A stretch of 64,000 nt of DNA from Streptomonospora mangrovi (GTDB taxonomy: Bacteria; Actinomycetota; Actinomycetes; Streptosporangiales; Streptosporangiaceae). The translations under genes and the position numbers were made by a program. Location: positions 97,295 through 161,294 of the forward strand of contig NZ_JAJAQC010000012.1 in NCBI RefSeq assembly GCF_027604915.1. The letters run 5' to 3'. The notes under the pieces were generated by a model that saw only the letters and a program-made list of their open reading frames with translations, had not been told where the DNA came from and did no database searches. Shown one piece after another: positions 1 to 6,597 of the stretch. The stretch's first letter is position 1, and every line of letters begins with the position of its first letter.

Positions 1-639
1 GATGTCGTGCATGCGCCCGGTGCGCCCCCGGCGCAGTCCGGCCAGCAGCGCCGCCTCGCCCACCAGGGTGCGGCGGTCGGCGTCGCTGAGGCCGTCGAGG
101 TCGAACACCTCGTCGTCCACGCCCGTCACCGTGCGGTCGCGCATGTGCAGGTGGCGGCGGCGCACCAGGCCGTCGGGCGAGACGGGGGTGGCCGAGTAGA
201 ACGGCCGGGCGGCCGGCGCCCGCCAGTCCACCAGCAGCGACTCGTGGTCGTCGTCGCGGATGCCGATGCGGCCGATGTAGAGGGTGTCACCGCCGTGGTC
301 GGGGTCGTGGTCGATACGGCCGAAGCACAGGCCGTTCTCGACCGCCGAGAGCCGCGCGGCGCGCGCGGCCTGCTCGGCGACGGCGGCCTCGCGCTCCATC
401 AGCGCCGCGTACCCGCCGGTGCCCCCGCGCGCGAACGCGGCGGTGAGCGCGGCGCCGGCGCGCTCCCGCAGCACATCCAGCCGGGCGTAGAGGCGGTCGA
501 CGCGGTCCTGCTCGGCGCGCACGGCGGCGGCGCGCCCGGAGCCGCAGGAGGGGGCGGTGCCGTGTCCGGGGGAGGAGGGGGAGGGCTGCCGGGGCGGTGC
601 CGACCGCGCGTCCGCCCGGGAATCTTGACGCTGCTCCAT
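1..639 (-). CDS. HelD/HelR-type RNA polymerase recycling ATPase, N-terminal part (cut by window edge)
   Basis: Only the first 213 codons are inside the window; the frame is open to base 1 and the C-terminal part lies outside. The ATG at 639 has an AAGGAG about 12 nt upstream. An N-terminal helical region (residues about 40-110) is followed by the conserved beta segment with FGRID, YIGRIGI and LLVDWRAPAARPFY, characteristic of HelD-family superfamily-1 helicase-like proteins. These proteins bind RNA polymerase, release stalled complexes and in actinobacteria can protect against rifamycins. The ATPase motifs would lie outside the window. It is divergent from trpEG and shares a 400-bp intergenic region with it. 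The family call is firm; whether it belongs to the HelR (rifampicin-resistance) subgroup cannot be judged from this part. Confidence 0.85.
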   Translation of the reverse strand, partial: MEQRQDSRADARSAPPRQPSPSSPGHGTAPSCGSGRAAAVRAEQDRVDRLYARLDVLRERAGAALTAAFARGGTGGYAALMEREAAVAEQAARAARLSAVENGLCFGRIDHDPDHGGDTLYIGRIGIRDDDHESLLVDWRAPAARPFYSATPVSPDGLVRRRHLHMRDRTVTGVDDEVFDLDGLSDADRRTLVGEAALLAGLRRGRTGRMHDI

Positions 640-757
640 GTCTGTGATAGACTCCTTAATGAGATATGCTCTCACTCCGAATCCGAGCCTAGAGAGCGTA
701 TCAGAGCAGCGCGCCGCGCGCCCAGTCGCACGTCTGCCCCGCAGACCCCCGATGCGC

Positions 758-763
758 TATGCT
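758..763 (+). promoter_or_regulatory. -10 box of leader copy 1
   Basis: TATGCT fits the actinobacterial TANNNT -10 pattern. It lies 7 nt before the ATG at 771, so a transcript starting at that A would be leaderless. No good -35 hexamer is visible. Confidence 0.4.
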
Positions 764-770
764 TCTCCCC

Positions 771-1061
771 ATGCGAACCGCACCGACCTCACCCCAGTGG
801 TGGGGGCGCCCCCCAGGGGGGCCCCCCCGGGGGCGGGGGCCACCACCCCCCATGCGCTATGCTTCTCCCCATGCGACCCGCCCCGACCCCACCCCTGTGG
901 TGGCGCCGCCTCTCGGCGGCGCCCGCAGGTTCGCGATTCCACCGACCAGCGCACGACCGCCCGCACCGGCGGTCGTTTTTCGCGTTCACGGCCCCGGTTC
1001 GGCGGCGCCAGATCCGCACCGTCCCAGTGTGAAAAGGACCGGCCGTGACCCCAGGTACTGA
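771..1061 (+). CDS. candidate trp leader peptide 1 (Trp-Trp near N-terminus)
   Basis: The frame begins MRTAPTSPQWWGRP, with tandem Trp at residues 10-11, a layout typical of transcription-attenuation leader peptides of tryptophan operons. No stop occurs before 1061, inside trpEG, so the frame is 96 codons. That is far longer than classical trp leaders and makes simple stop-codon-positioned attenuation uncertain. The start is supported by the -10 box 7 nt upstream and by similarity to copy 2, not by a Shine-Dalgarno sequence. Only the first dozen codons are likely to matter. This is inference from position and Trp codons. Confidence 0.35.
   Translation: MRTAPTSPQWWGRPPGGPPRGRGPPPPMRYASPHATRPDPTPVVAPPLGGARRFAIPPTSARPPAPAVVFRVHGPGSAAPDPHRPSVKRTGRDPRY
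858..863 (+). promoter_or_regulatory. -10 box of leader copy 2
   Basis: A second TATGCT, exactly 100 bp after the first and again 7 nt before an ATG (871). It would give a leaderless leader-peptide mRNA that continues into trpEG. Confidence 0.4.
871..1032 (+). CDS. candidate trp leader peptide 2 (Trp-Trp near N-terminus)
   Basis: The frame begins MRPAPTPPLWWRRL, with tandem Trp at residues 10-11, and matches copy 1 at M-R-x-A-P-T-x-P-x-W-W. It stays open through the terminator hairpin and stops at 1030-1032, 12 nt before the trpEG GTG. The Trp codons (898-903) abut a 9-bp hairpin (902-923), so a ribosome stalled there would cover its left arm, as expected for Trp-tRNA sensing. The 53-codon length and read-through of the terminator are unlike enterobacterial trpL. 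The function is inferred, not proven. Confidence 0.45.
   Translation: MRPAPTPPLWWRRLSAAPAGSRFHRPAHDRPHRRSFFAFTAPVRRRQIRTVPV
902..923 (+). promoter_or_regulatory. leader hairpin overlapping the second Trp codon
   Basis: A perfect 9-bp stem, GGCGCCGCC with TCTC loop and GGCGGCGCC. Its left arm begins in the second TGG of leader copy 2. It could be the pause or anti-antiterminator element of an attenuator. Confidence 0.55.
953..980 (+). terminator. intrinsic terminator / attenuator upstream of trpEG
   Basis: Stem ACGACCGCC (953-961) pairs perfectly with GGCGGTCGT (968-976) around a 6-nt loop and runs into TTTTT (976-980). A U-tract is rare in this GC-rich sequence and makes this a convincing rho-independent terminator. 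It lies between the Trp-codon leader and the trpEG start, as in attenuation. Confidence 0.8.
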
Positions 1062-3279
1062 CTCCGCACCGTCCGAGTCGAGCCGCATCGCCTACCGCAC
1101 CGCCGGCGGGCTCGCCGTCGAGCGCACCGCCACGCCCTGCGACCCCGAAGTCCTCACCGCGCTCGTGCAGAGCGTCGAGCACCGCCGCGGCGGCGTGCTC
1201 TCCTCGGGAATGGAGTACCCCGGCCGCTACAGCCGCTGGCACCTGGGCTACGTCGACCCCTGCGTCGAGGTCGCCGCGCGCGGGCGCCGCGTCACCGCCG
1301 TGCCCCTCAACGACCGCGGCCGGGTGCTGATGCCGGTGATCGCCACGGCCTTCGCCGAGCACACCGCCCCGGGCGCCGACCCCGGCACCGCCGACCGCCT
1401 TGAGGTCACCGTGCCCGAACCCGGCCCCGGCGAGTTCTTCACCGAGGAGCAGCGCAGCCGCCGGCCCAGCGTCTTCTCCGTCCTGCGGTCCGTCGTCGCC
1501 CTGTTCTCCGCCGAGGAGGACCCCCACCTGGGCCTCTACGGCGCCTTCGGCTACGACCTGGCCTTCCAGTTCGAGCCGGTCGAACCGGTTTTGGAGCGCG
1601 ATCCAGAGGACCGCGACCTCGTGCTGCACCTGCCCGACTCCATCGTCGTGCGCGACCGCAAGCGCGAGACCTGCCTGCGCTACACCTACGAGTTCACCCG
1701 CGAGGGCGCCGCCCCGGAAGCCGGCCCCGCCACCACCCACGGCCTGCCGCGCGAGACCGAGCCCACGCCCGCCGTGGTGCCCGCCGAGATCCCGCCCCCG
1801 CCCGAACCCGGCAGCTACGCCCGCATCGTCGAGAAGGCCAAGGAGCGGTTCGTCCGCGGCGACCTGTTCGAGGTCGTGCCCGGCCACCGCACCTACGGCG
1901 CCTGCGAGTCGCCCGCGCGCTTTTACGAGCGGCTGCGCGAACGCAACCCCGCCCCCTACGAGTTCTTCTTCAACCTCGGCGAGGGCGAGTACCTGGTCGG
2001 CGCCTCACCCGAGATGTTCGTGCGCGTCAGCGGCACCCCCGGCCAGGGCCAGCGCGTCGAGACCTGCCCCATCTCCGGCACCATCGCGCGCGGCGACGAC
2101 GCCCTGGGCGACGCCGAGAACATCCGCGAGCTGCTGTCCTCCCTCAAGGAGGAGTCGGAGCTGACCATGTGCACCGACGTCGACCGCAACGACAAGTCGC
2201 GGGTGTGCGAGCCGGGCAGCGTCCGCGTCATCGGCCGCCGCCAGATCGAGCTGTACAGCCGGCTCATCCACACCGTCGACCACATCGAGGGCCGGCTGCG
2301 CCCGGAGTTCGACGCGCTGGACGCCTTCCTCACCCACATGTGGGCCGTCACCGTCACCGGCGCGCCCAAGACCTGGGCCATGCGGTTCATCGAGCAGCAC
2401 GAGACCACCCCGCGCCGCTGGTACGGCGGCGCGGTGGGGGTCATCAACTTCAACGGCGCCATGAACACCGGCCTGACCCTGCGCACCGCCCACATCCAGA
2501 ACGGCGTGGCCACCGTGCGCGTGGGCGCCACCCTGCTCTACGACTCCGACCCCGACGCCGAGGAGCGCGAGACCTTCCTCAAGGCGCGGGCCCTGCTGGA
2601 GACCCTGGCCCTGGACTCCGCCCCGCGCGCCGACCGCCCCGAGACCGCCCCCGCCGAACCCGAGGCCGCGCCCCTCCCGGCCGCCGGCGCGGGCATGCGG
2701 GTGCTGCTGGTCGACTACGAGGACTCCTTCGTCAACACCCTGGCCGACTACGTCCGCCGCCACGGCGCCGACGTCACCACCGTGCGCCACGGGTTCGACC
2801 CCGCGCTGCTGGACGAACTCGCCCCCGACCTGGTGGTGCTCTCGCCCGGCCCCGGCCTGCCCGCCGACTTCGACACCGCCGCCCTGCTGGACGAGCTGGA
2901 CCGGCGCGGCCTGCCGGTGTTCGGGGTGTGCCTGGGCCTCCAGGCCATGGTCGAGCACGCCGGCGGCGAACTCCTCACCCTGGCCGAGCCCGTGCACGGC
3001 AAGCCCGGCCGCATCCGCGTCGAGGGCGGCGACCTGCTCTCCGGCCTGGCCGAGAACGGCCTGTTCACCGGCGCCCGCTACCACTCCACCTACACCACCC
3101 CCGAGCGCGTCAAGGGCTTCACCGTCACCGCCGTGACCGGCGACCCCGCCGCGCCCGTGGTGATGGCGGTCGAGGACCCCGCGGCCCGCAAGTGGGCGGT
3201 GCAGTTCCACCCCGAGTCCATCCTCACCGCCGCCGTGGGGGAGCGGATCATCGAGCGGGTGCTGCGCATGGCCAGGTAG
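1045..3279 (+). CDS. trpEG: fused anthranilate synthase, component I plus glutamine amidotransferase
   Basis: Catalyses chorismate plus glutamine to anthranilate, the first committed step of tryptophan synthesis. Residues 1 to about 530 form the chorismate-binding TrpE half, with the C-terminal motif block DVDRNDKSRVCEPGSV (from about residue 377), TVTGAPKTWA and RVGATLLYDSDP. From about residue 551 a class I amidotransferase begins (MRVLLVDYEDSFVNT), with the nucleophile Cys near 629 in GVCLGLQAM and the HPE pair near 722 in VQFHPESIL. At 744 aa it matches the single-chain TrpEG of some actinobacteria and rhizobia. GTG 1045 follows an AAAAGGA. The duplicated Trp leader and terminator upstream suggest control by tryptophan supply. 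Related fused synthases also occur in phenazine clusters, but no other phenazine gene is present here. Confidence 0.92.
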   Translation: MTPGTDSAPSESSRIAYRTAGGLAVERTATPCDPEVLTALVQSVEHRRGGVLSSGMEYPGRYSRWHLGYVDPCVEVAARGRRVTAVPLNDRGRVLMPVIATAFAEHTAPGADPGTADRLEVTVPEPGPGEFFTEEQRSRRPSVFSVLRSVVALFSAEEDPHLGLYGAFGYDLAFQFEPVEPVLERDPEDRDLVLHLPDSIVVRDRKRETCLRYTYEFTREGAAPEAGPATTHGLPRETEPTPAVVPAEIPPPPEPGSYARIVEKAKERFVRGDLFEVVPGHRTYGACESPARFYERLRERNPAPYEFFFNLGEGEYLVGASPEMFVRVSGTPGQGQRVETCPISGTIARGDDALGDAENIRELLSSLKEESELTMCTDVDRNDKSRVCEPGSVRVIGRRQIELYSRLIHTVDHIEGRLRPEFDALDAFLTHMWAVTVTGAPKTWAMRFIEQHETTPRRWYGGAVGVINFNGAMNTGLTLRTAHIQNGVATVRVGATLLYDSDPDAEERETFLKARALLETLALDSAPRADRPETAPAEPEAAPLPAAGAGMRVLLVDYEDSFVNTLADYVRRHGADVTTVRHGFDPALLDELAPDLVVLSPGPGLPADFDTAALLDELDRRGLPVFGVCLGLQAMVEHAGGELLTLAEPVHGKPGRIRVEGGDLLSGLAENGLFTGARYHSTYTTPERVKGFTVTAVTGDPAAPVVMAVEDPAARKWAVQFHPESILTAAVGERIIERVLRMAR

Positions 3280-3282
3280 ACC

Positions 3283-3300
3283 CGCCGGGGCGCCCCGGCG
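3283..3300 (+). terminator. palindrome downstream of trpEG
   Basis: CGCCGGGGCGCCCCGGCG is an 18-bp perfect palindrome starting 3 nt after the trpEG stop. There is no U-tract; it may terminate or stabilise the 3' end. Confidence 0.4.
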
Positions 3301-3345
3301 CCGAAGCGGACGCGAACGCTCCGCCGCAGCCCTACGCTCGATGGC

Positions 3346-4152
3346 ATGGACGCGAAACTGGGCAGGATCGTGATCACGGGAGCGGCGGGGCGGATCGGCT
3401 CCGCCCTGCGCGCGGGGCTGCGCGACGACGCCGAGCACCTCGTACTGCTCGACCGCGAACCGGTCGAGCCCGACGACGACCGCGAGAGCGCCGTGACGGC
3501 CGACATCGGCGACCGCGCGGCGCTGGTCGAGGCGTTCGCCGGCGCCGACGCCGTGCTGCACCTGGCCGCGATCCCCGACGAGGCGCCCCTGGCCGACCTC
3601 CTCGACGTCAACGTCCGCGGCACCCACAACGTCCTGGAGGCCGCCCGCCGCGCCGAGGTGCCGCGCGTGGTGCTGTTCTCCAGCAACCGCGTCACCGGCA
3701 ACTACCCCATCCACCACCACGTGTTCCCCGACGAGCCGCCCCGCCCCGACGGCCTCTACGGGGTCAGCAAGGTCGCCGTCGAGGCGCTGGGCCAGCTCTA
3801 CGCCGACACCTTCGGCCTGGAGGTGGTGGCCCTGCGGGTCGGCTCGTTCGAGGAGGAGCCCACCCAGACCCGCCACCTCGCCACCTGGCTGAGCCCGCGC
3901 GACTGCGTGGGCTTCGCGCGCGCCGCGCTCACCGCGCCCAACGTGGCCTTCGTCGCCGCCTACGCGGTCTCGGGCAACGCCCGCCGGTTCTGGGACCTCA
4001 GCGCGGGCGAGAACGAGCTGGGCTACCGCCCGGTCGACGACGCCGCCCGCTTCGCCGGGCGGTTCCCCGACGACGACCCCTTCTGGCACGGAGGCCCGCA
4101 GGGCGGCGCGTTCGCCCGACCCGAGTCCGTGCTGCCTCACCTGCGGGAATAA
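3346..4152 (+). CDS. NAD-dependent epimerase/dehydratase, uronate-dehydrogenase-like SDR
   Basis: 268 aa, an extended short-chain dehydrogenase. The nucleotide-binding loop TGAAGRIG is at residues 11-18, the NAD-fold motif DAVLHLAAIPDE follows, and the catalytic Tyr and Lys are in YGVSK (Tyr138, Lys142), with the Ser in LFSSNRV. Length, the SSNRVTGNYP segment and RVGSFEEEP resemble uronate dehydrogenases, which oxidise glucuronate or galacturonate to aldarolactone, but the substrate is not fixed by sequence. TACGCT lies 7 nt before the ATG and no Shine-Dalgarno is evident, so the gene is probably leaderless with its own promoter. It is not coupled to trpEG. Confidence 0.75.
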   Translation: MDAKLGRIVITGAAGRIGSALRAGLRDDAEHLVLLDREPVEPDDDRESAVTADIGDRAALVEAFAGADAVLHLAAIPDEAPLADLLDVNVRGTHNVLEAARRAEVPRVVLFSSNRVTGNYPIHHHVFPDEPPRPDGLYGVSKVAVEALGQLYADTFGLEVVALRVGSFEEEPTQTRHLATWLSPRDCVGFARAALTAPNVAFVAAYAVSGNARRFWDLSAGENELGYRPVDDAARFAGRFPDDDPFWHGGPQGGAFARPESVLPHLRE

Positions 4153-4218
4153 CGAGATCTGCGACAATCTTGGCCCGGCCCGCGTTATGCCGAGGACCCC
4201 AGGGGCAGTCCATAGGCC

Positions 4219-4359
4219 ATGGGTATTCTCTTGCTGATACTGGGGATCATCCTCATCGTCGCCGGCGTTTTCGCGCTGGTGCGCCGCCAGCTCCTCTGGG
4301 GCATCGTGCTGATCGTTCTCGGCGTGATCGTGGCGCCCGGGCAGTTCTACCTCGGTTGA
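4219..4359 (+). CDS. small membrane protein of the GPGG-motif type (variant APGQ)
   Basis: A 46-aa protein, MGILLLILGIILIVAGVF..., with two hydrophobic segments separated by a short basic turn (LVRRQLLWG), ending VIVAPGQFYLG. It looks like the tiny actinobacterial GPGG-motif membrane proteins, which have a hydrophobic segment, an RRQ/LWG turn, a second hydrophobic segment and a Gly-Pro-rich end; here the usual GPGG reads APGQ. The start is weakly supported, with AGGGG about 14 nt upstream. The function of the family is unknown to me. It stands alone between the SDR and thyX. Confidence 0.7.
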   Translation: MGILLLILGIILIVAGVFALVRRQLLWGIVLIVLGVIVAPGQFYLG

Positions 4360-4639
4360 CGCGGACATCCCCCGTATCCCCGAACAAGACCGAAAGAAGA
4401 AGCCGACAACAGATTCGCCCGCAGGTCCCCGGCCCGCCACCGCGGCGGGCCGGGGACCTGCCCTGTGGGCGGGCGGTGCTACGTTCGACCTGTGCCGCCC
4501 GCCGAGGCCGCCGGCCGCCACCGCGCCGCCGCGTCCTCCCCGCCGGCCCGCGCACCGCGCGCGGGCCCACCGCCCGGGCGGCCTCGCCATGAGCAACCGC
4601 CGCGCCCGCCCACGGCGCGGCCCTGGGGGAGAGAACCAC

Positions 4640-5437
4640 GTGAAGAGCGTCGAGCCCGAGGTCCACCTGATCGCCCGGCCGCAGTTGGACTACGACGAGA
4701 TCGCCCGCTACCTCGCCGACGTCGGCGGGCAGAGCTGGCTGGAGCGGCTGGACCGCGGCGACCTGGACACCCCGCTCAACGACCCGCAGAACCTCGCGGA
4801 GTTCGCCGGCCGGCTGTGCTACCGCTCCTGGGAGCCGGGCCTCAACCCCAACGTCACCCGCATCCGCACCGACCAGGACGCCTACCTCGGCAACATCCTG
4901 GCCAGCATGCACGGATCGGTGCTGGAGCACGTCAGCTTCAGCTTCGTGCTGCACAACGTCAGCCGGGTGCTCACCCACGAACTCGTCCGCCACCGCCCCG
5001 GCACCGCCGTCTCCCAGGAGTCGCTGCGGTTCGTGCGGCTGACCGACATCCCGTTCTGGTTCCCCGAGTGGGCCAAGGACGACCCCGAGCTGATGAAGCG
5101 TGCCACCGACATGCTGGACCAGATGGAGCGGTTCCAGTTGTGGATGGCCGACCACTTCGGCCTGGACGAGGAGGGCGTGGCCTTCGCCGAGAAGAAGCAC
5201 CGCACCTCGTTCATGCGCCGCTTCGCCCCCGAGGGGGTCGCCACCGGCCTGGTGTGGACCGCCAACGTCCGCACCCTGCGCCACACCATCGAGGCCCGCA
5301 CCGCCCCCGGCGCCGAGGAGGAGATCCGCCTGCTCTTCGGCCGCATCGCCGAACTCCTGCGCACCGAGGCCCCCGCCCTGTTCGGCGACTACGAGGTCAC
5401 CGACGGCGCGTGGGTCCCCACCTGGCGCAAGGTCTGA
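4640..5437 (+). CDS. thyX: flavin-dependent thymidylate synthase ThyX
   Basis: Converts dUMP to dTMP with methylenetetrahydrofolate, FAD and NADPH. 265 aa from GTG 4640, chosen because GGGGGAGAG precedes it by about 7 nt; an upstream in-frame ATG at 4589 lacks a ribosome site. The signature RHRPGTAVSQESLRF is at residues 117-131, with ENxSFSFVLHNVSRVLTHE-like helices before it. The spacing between RHR and the final Ser is 8 residues rather than the canonical 7 of RHRX7S, a subgroup feature worth noting. It is followed by a strong hairpin, so it is probably monocistronic. Confidence 0.92.
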   Translation: MKSVEPEVHLIARPQLDYDEIARYLADVGGQSWLERLDRGDLDTPLNDPQNLAEFAGRLCYRSWEPGLNPNVTRIRTDQDAYLGNILASMHGSVLEHVSFSFVLHNVSRVLTHELVRHRPGTAVSQESLRFVRLTDIPFWFPEWAKDDPELMKRATDMLDQMERFQLWMADHFGLDEEGVAFAEKKHRTSFMRRFAPEGVATGLVWTANVRTLRHTIEARTAPGAEEEIRLLFGRIAELLRTEAPALFGDYEVTDGAWVPTWRKV

Positions 5438-5446
5438 ACCGGCCCG

Positions 5447-5492
5447 GCGGGGCCGCCCGCGCCCGCCGGTCGGGGCGGCGGGCGGCCCCCGC
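5447..5492 (+). terminator. hairpin after thyX
   Basis: Left arm GCGGGGCCGCCCGC (about 5447-5460) pairs with GCGGGCGGCCCCCGC (about 5478-5492) with one bulged C, starting 10 nt after the thyX stop. There is no U-tract. Confidence 0.5.
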
Positions 5493-5797
5493 CCGGGACG
5501 CCGTTCCGGCGGCTCCGCCGCCGGGTTTCGGGCCGGCCCGCCGCGCGCGAGCCGGCGCCCCAATTCCCGGCCCGCCGGCCGCGCCCCGCCCGGCCGCCGC
5601 CGGGCGCGCCGCCGCCGGTCCGCGCATCGCCGCTGACCACGGCCGCGGCCCCCGGGCGCCGCGCCGCGGCCCCGACCCGCCCGGGGGCGCGGTGATCCGC
5701 GCCCCCGCCGGGTAAGCTCGCTATTCGGACACACGGGAGGTGGGGGTGGCGAGCCGAGGGATCCCGGCGCCGAGCGGCCAGCGCGCGCGAGGGTGCC
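5493..5797. other. GC-rich gap before the phosphatidyltransferase gene
   Basis: About 300 bp with no recognisable gene. The sequence is extremely C/G-rich with many short inverted repeats. TAAGCT at 5713-5718 is a possible -10 box for the next gene. I see nothing else. Confidence 0.5.
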
Positions 5798-6460
5798 GTG
5801 ACTGAGATCACGACCGACCGGGTGTGGACGGTCCCGAACCTGCTGAGCATGCTCCGCCTCATCGGCGTCCCGGTGTTCCTGTGGCTGGTGCTCGTGCCCC
5901 AGGCCGACTGGTGGGCGCTGGGGGTGCTCGCCTTCGCCGGGGTCTCCGACTGGCTCGACGGCAAGATCGCCCGTGCCTGGAACCAGACCAGCCGGCTGGG
6001 CACCGTGCTCGACCCCATGGCCGACCGCCTCTACATCTTCGCCGCCCTGCTGGGTCTGGTGGTGCGCGGCATCGTGCCCTGGTGGCTGATGGCGGTGCTG
6101 GTGCTGCGCGACGCGCTGATCGTGCTGGCGCTGCCCGTCATGCGTTACTACGGCTACGGCACCCTGCCGGTGAACTTCGCCGGCAAGGCCGCCACGCTGT
6201 GCCTTCTCTACTCCTTCCCGCTCCTGTTCGTCGCCGGTTATGCCGGAATCGCCGGTGATGTGGCGCGGATTATGGGTTGGGCGTTCGCCATCTGGGGAAC
6301 GGCTATCTACTGGTGGGCCGGACTGCTCTACGCGATACAGGCGACACGACTGATCGCGGAGTCCCGGCGGGTCGACAACGCAACGGGTGACGATTCCGTT
6401 TCCGGGGTAGCGGCCACGACCAGCGACAGAGCGACCGACTCCGAGCGGCCCGCCGACTAA
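5798..6460 (+). CDS. CDP-alcohol phosphatidyltransferase, probable cardiolipin or phosphatidylglycerophosphate synthase
   Basis: 220 aa integral membrane enzyme transferring a phosphatidyl group from CDP-diacylglycerol to an alcohol. The family signature D-x2-D-G-x2-A-R-x8-G-x3-D-x3-D is complete: DWLDGKIARAWNQTSRLGTV then LDPMADR, beginning at Asp51. Four to six hydrophobic helices follow. GTG 5798 has GAGGG just upstream. In Streptomyces the gene in the same position, next to the guanylyltransferase-phosphomannomutase gene, encodes a eukaryotic-type cardiolipin synthase, so that activity is the best guess, with PgsA as the alternative. The last 30 residues are polar and variable. Confidence 0.8.
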   Translation: MTEITTDRVWTVPNLLSMLRLIGVPVFLWLVLVPQADWWALGVLAFAGVSDWLDGKIARAWNQTSRLGTVLDPMADRLYIFAALLGLVVRGIVPWWLMAVLVLRDALIVLALPVMRYYGYGTLPVNFAGKAATLCLLYSFPLLFVAGYAGIAGDVARIMGWAFAIWGTAIYWWAGLLYAIQATRLIAESRRVDNATGDDSVSGVAATTSDRATDSERPAD

Positions 6461-6597
6461 GCACCCGGCCGCGGCCGTGCCGGCGACAGCCGCGCGGCCA
6501 TGCGGCACGAGCAAGAGGAAGGGAGCGACATCCCCACCATGATTACGCGCCCCAGGGCGTCCGGCCGTCCATCACGCGGGGTCTGGGGGTGGCCCCG

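Larger units (their letters stand above)
752..911 (+). repeat. 100-bp-period direct repeat: two copies of a promoter plus Trp leader start
   Basis: The block beginning ATGCGCTATGCTTCTCCCC at 752 recurs at 852, exactly 100 bp later, identical over the first 25 nt. Similarity with point changes continues to about 811 and 911. Each copy contains a TATGCT box (758-763 and 858-863), 7 nt of spacing, and an ATG (771 and 871) whose frame runs into two adjacent TGG codons (798-803 and 898-903). GCCACCAC at 839-846, between the copies, is complementary to the GTGGTGG Trp-codon box of either copy, so alternative pairings are possible. Confidence 0.8.
640..1044. other. helD-trpEG divergent intergenic region
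   Basis: The 405-bp region between two divergent genes. The left third is comparatively AT-rich and contains the inverted repeat TGAGA-N5-TCTCA at 660-674, close to the helD start, so it may hold the helD promoter. The right two thirds hold a duplicated leader with Trp codons and an intrinsic terminator, annotated separately, and belong to trpEG. Confidence 0.6.

Noticed and set aside
7..1032. A 341-codon plus-strand frame across the helD region
   Set aside because: It is the complement of helD; only its last part from 871 is of interest as a Trp leader.
1045..3279. Phenazine or antibiotic cluster suggested by the fused anthranilate synthase
   Set aside because: Neighbouring genes are unrelated to phenazine or other secondary metabolism and the leader points to tryptophan control.
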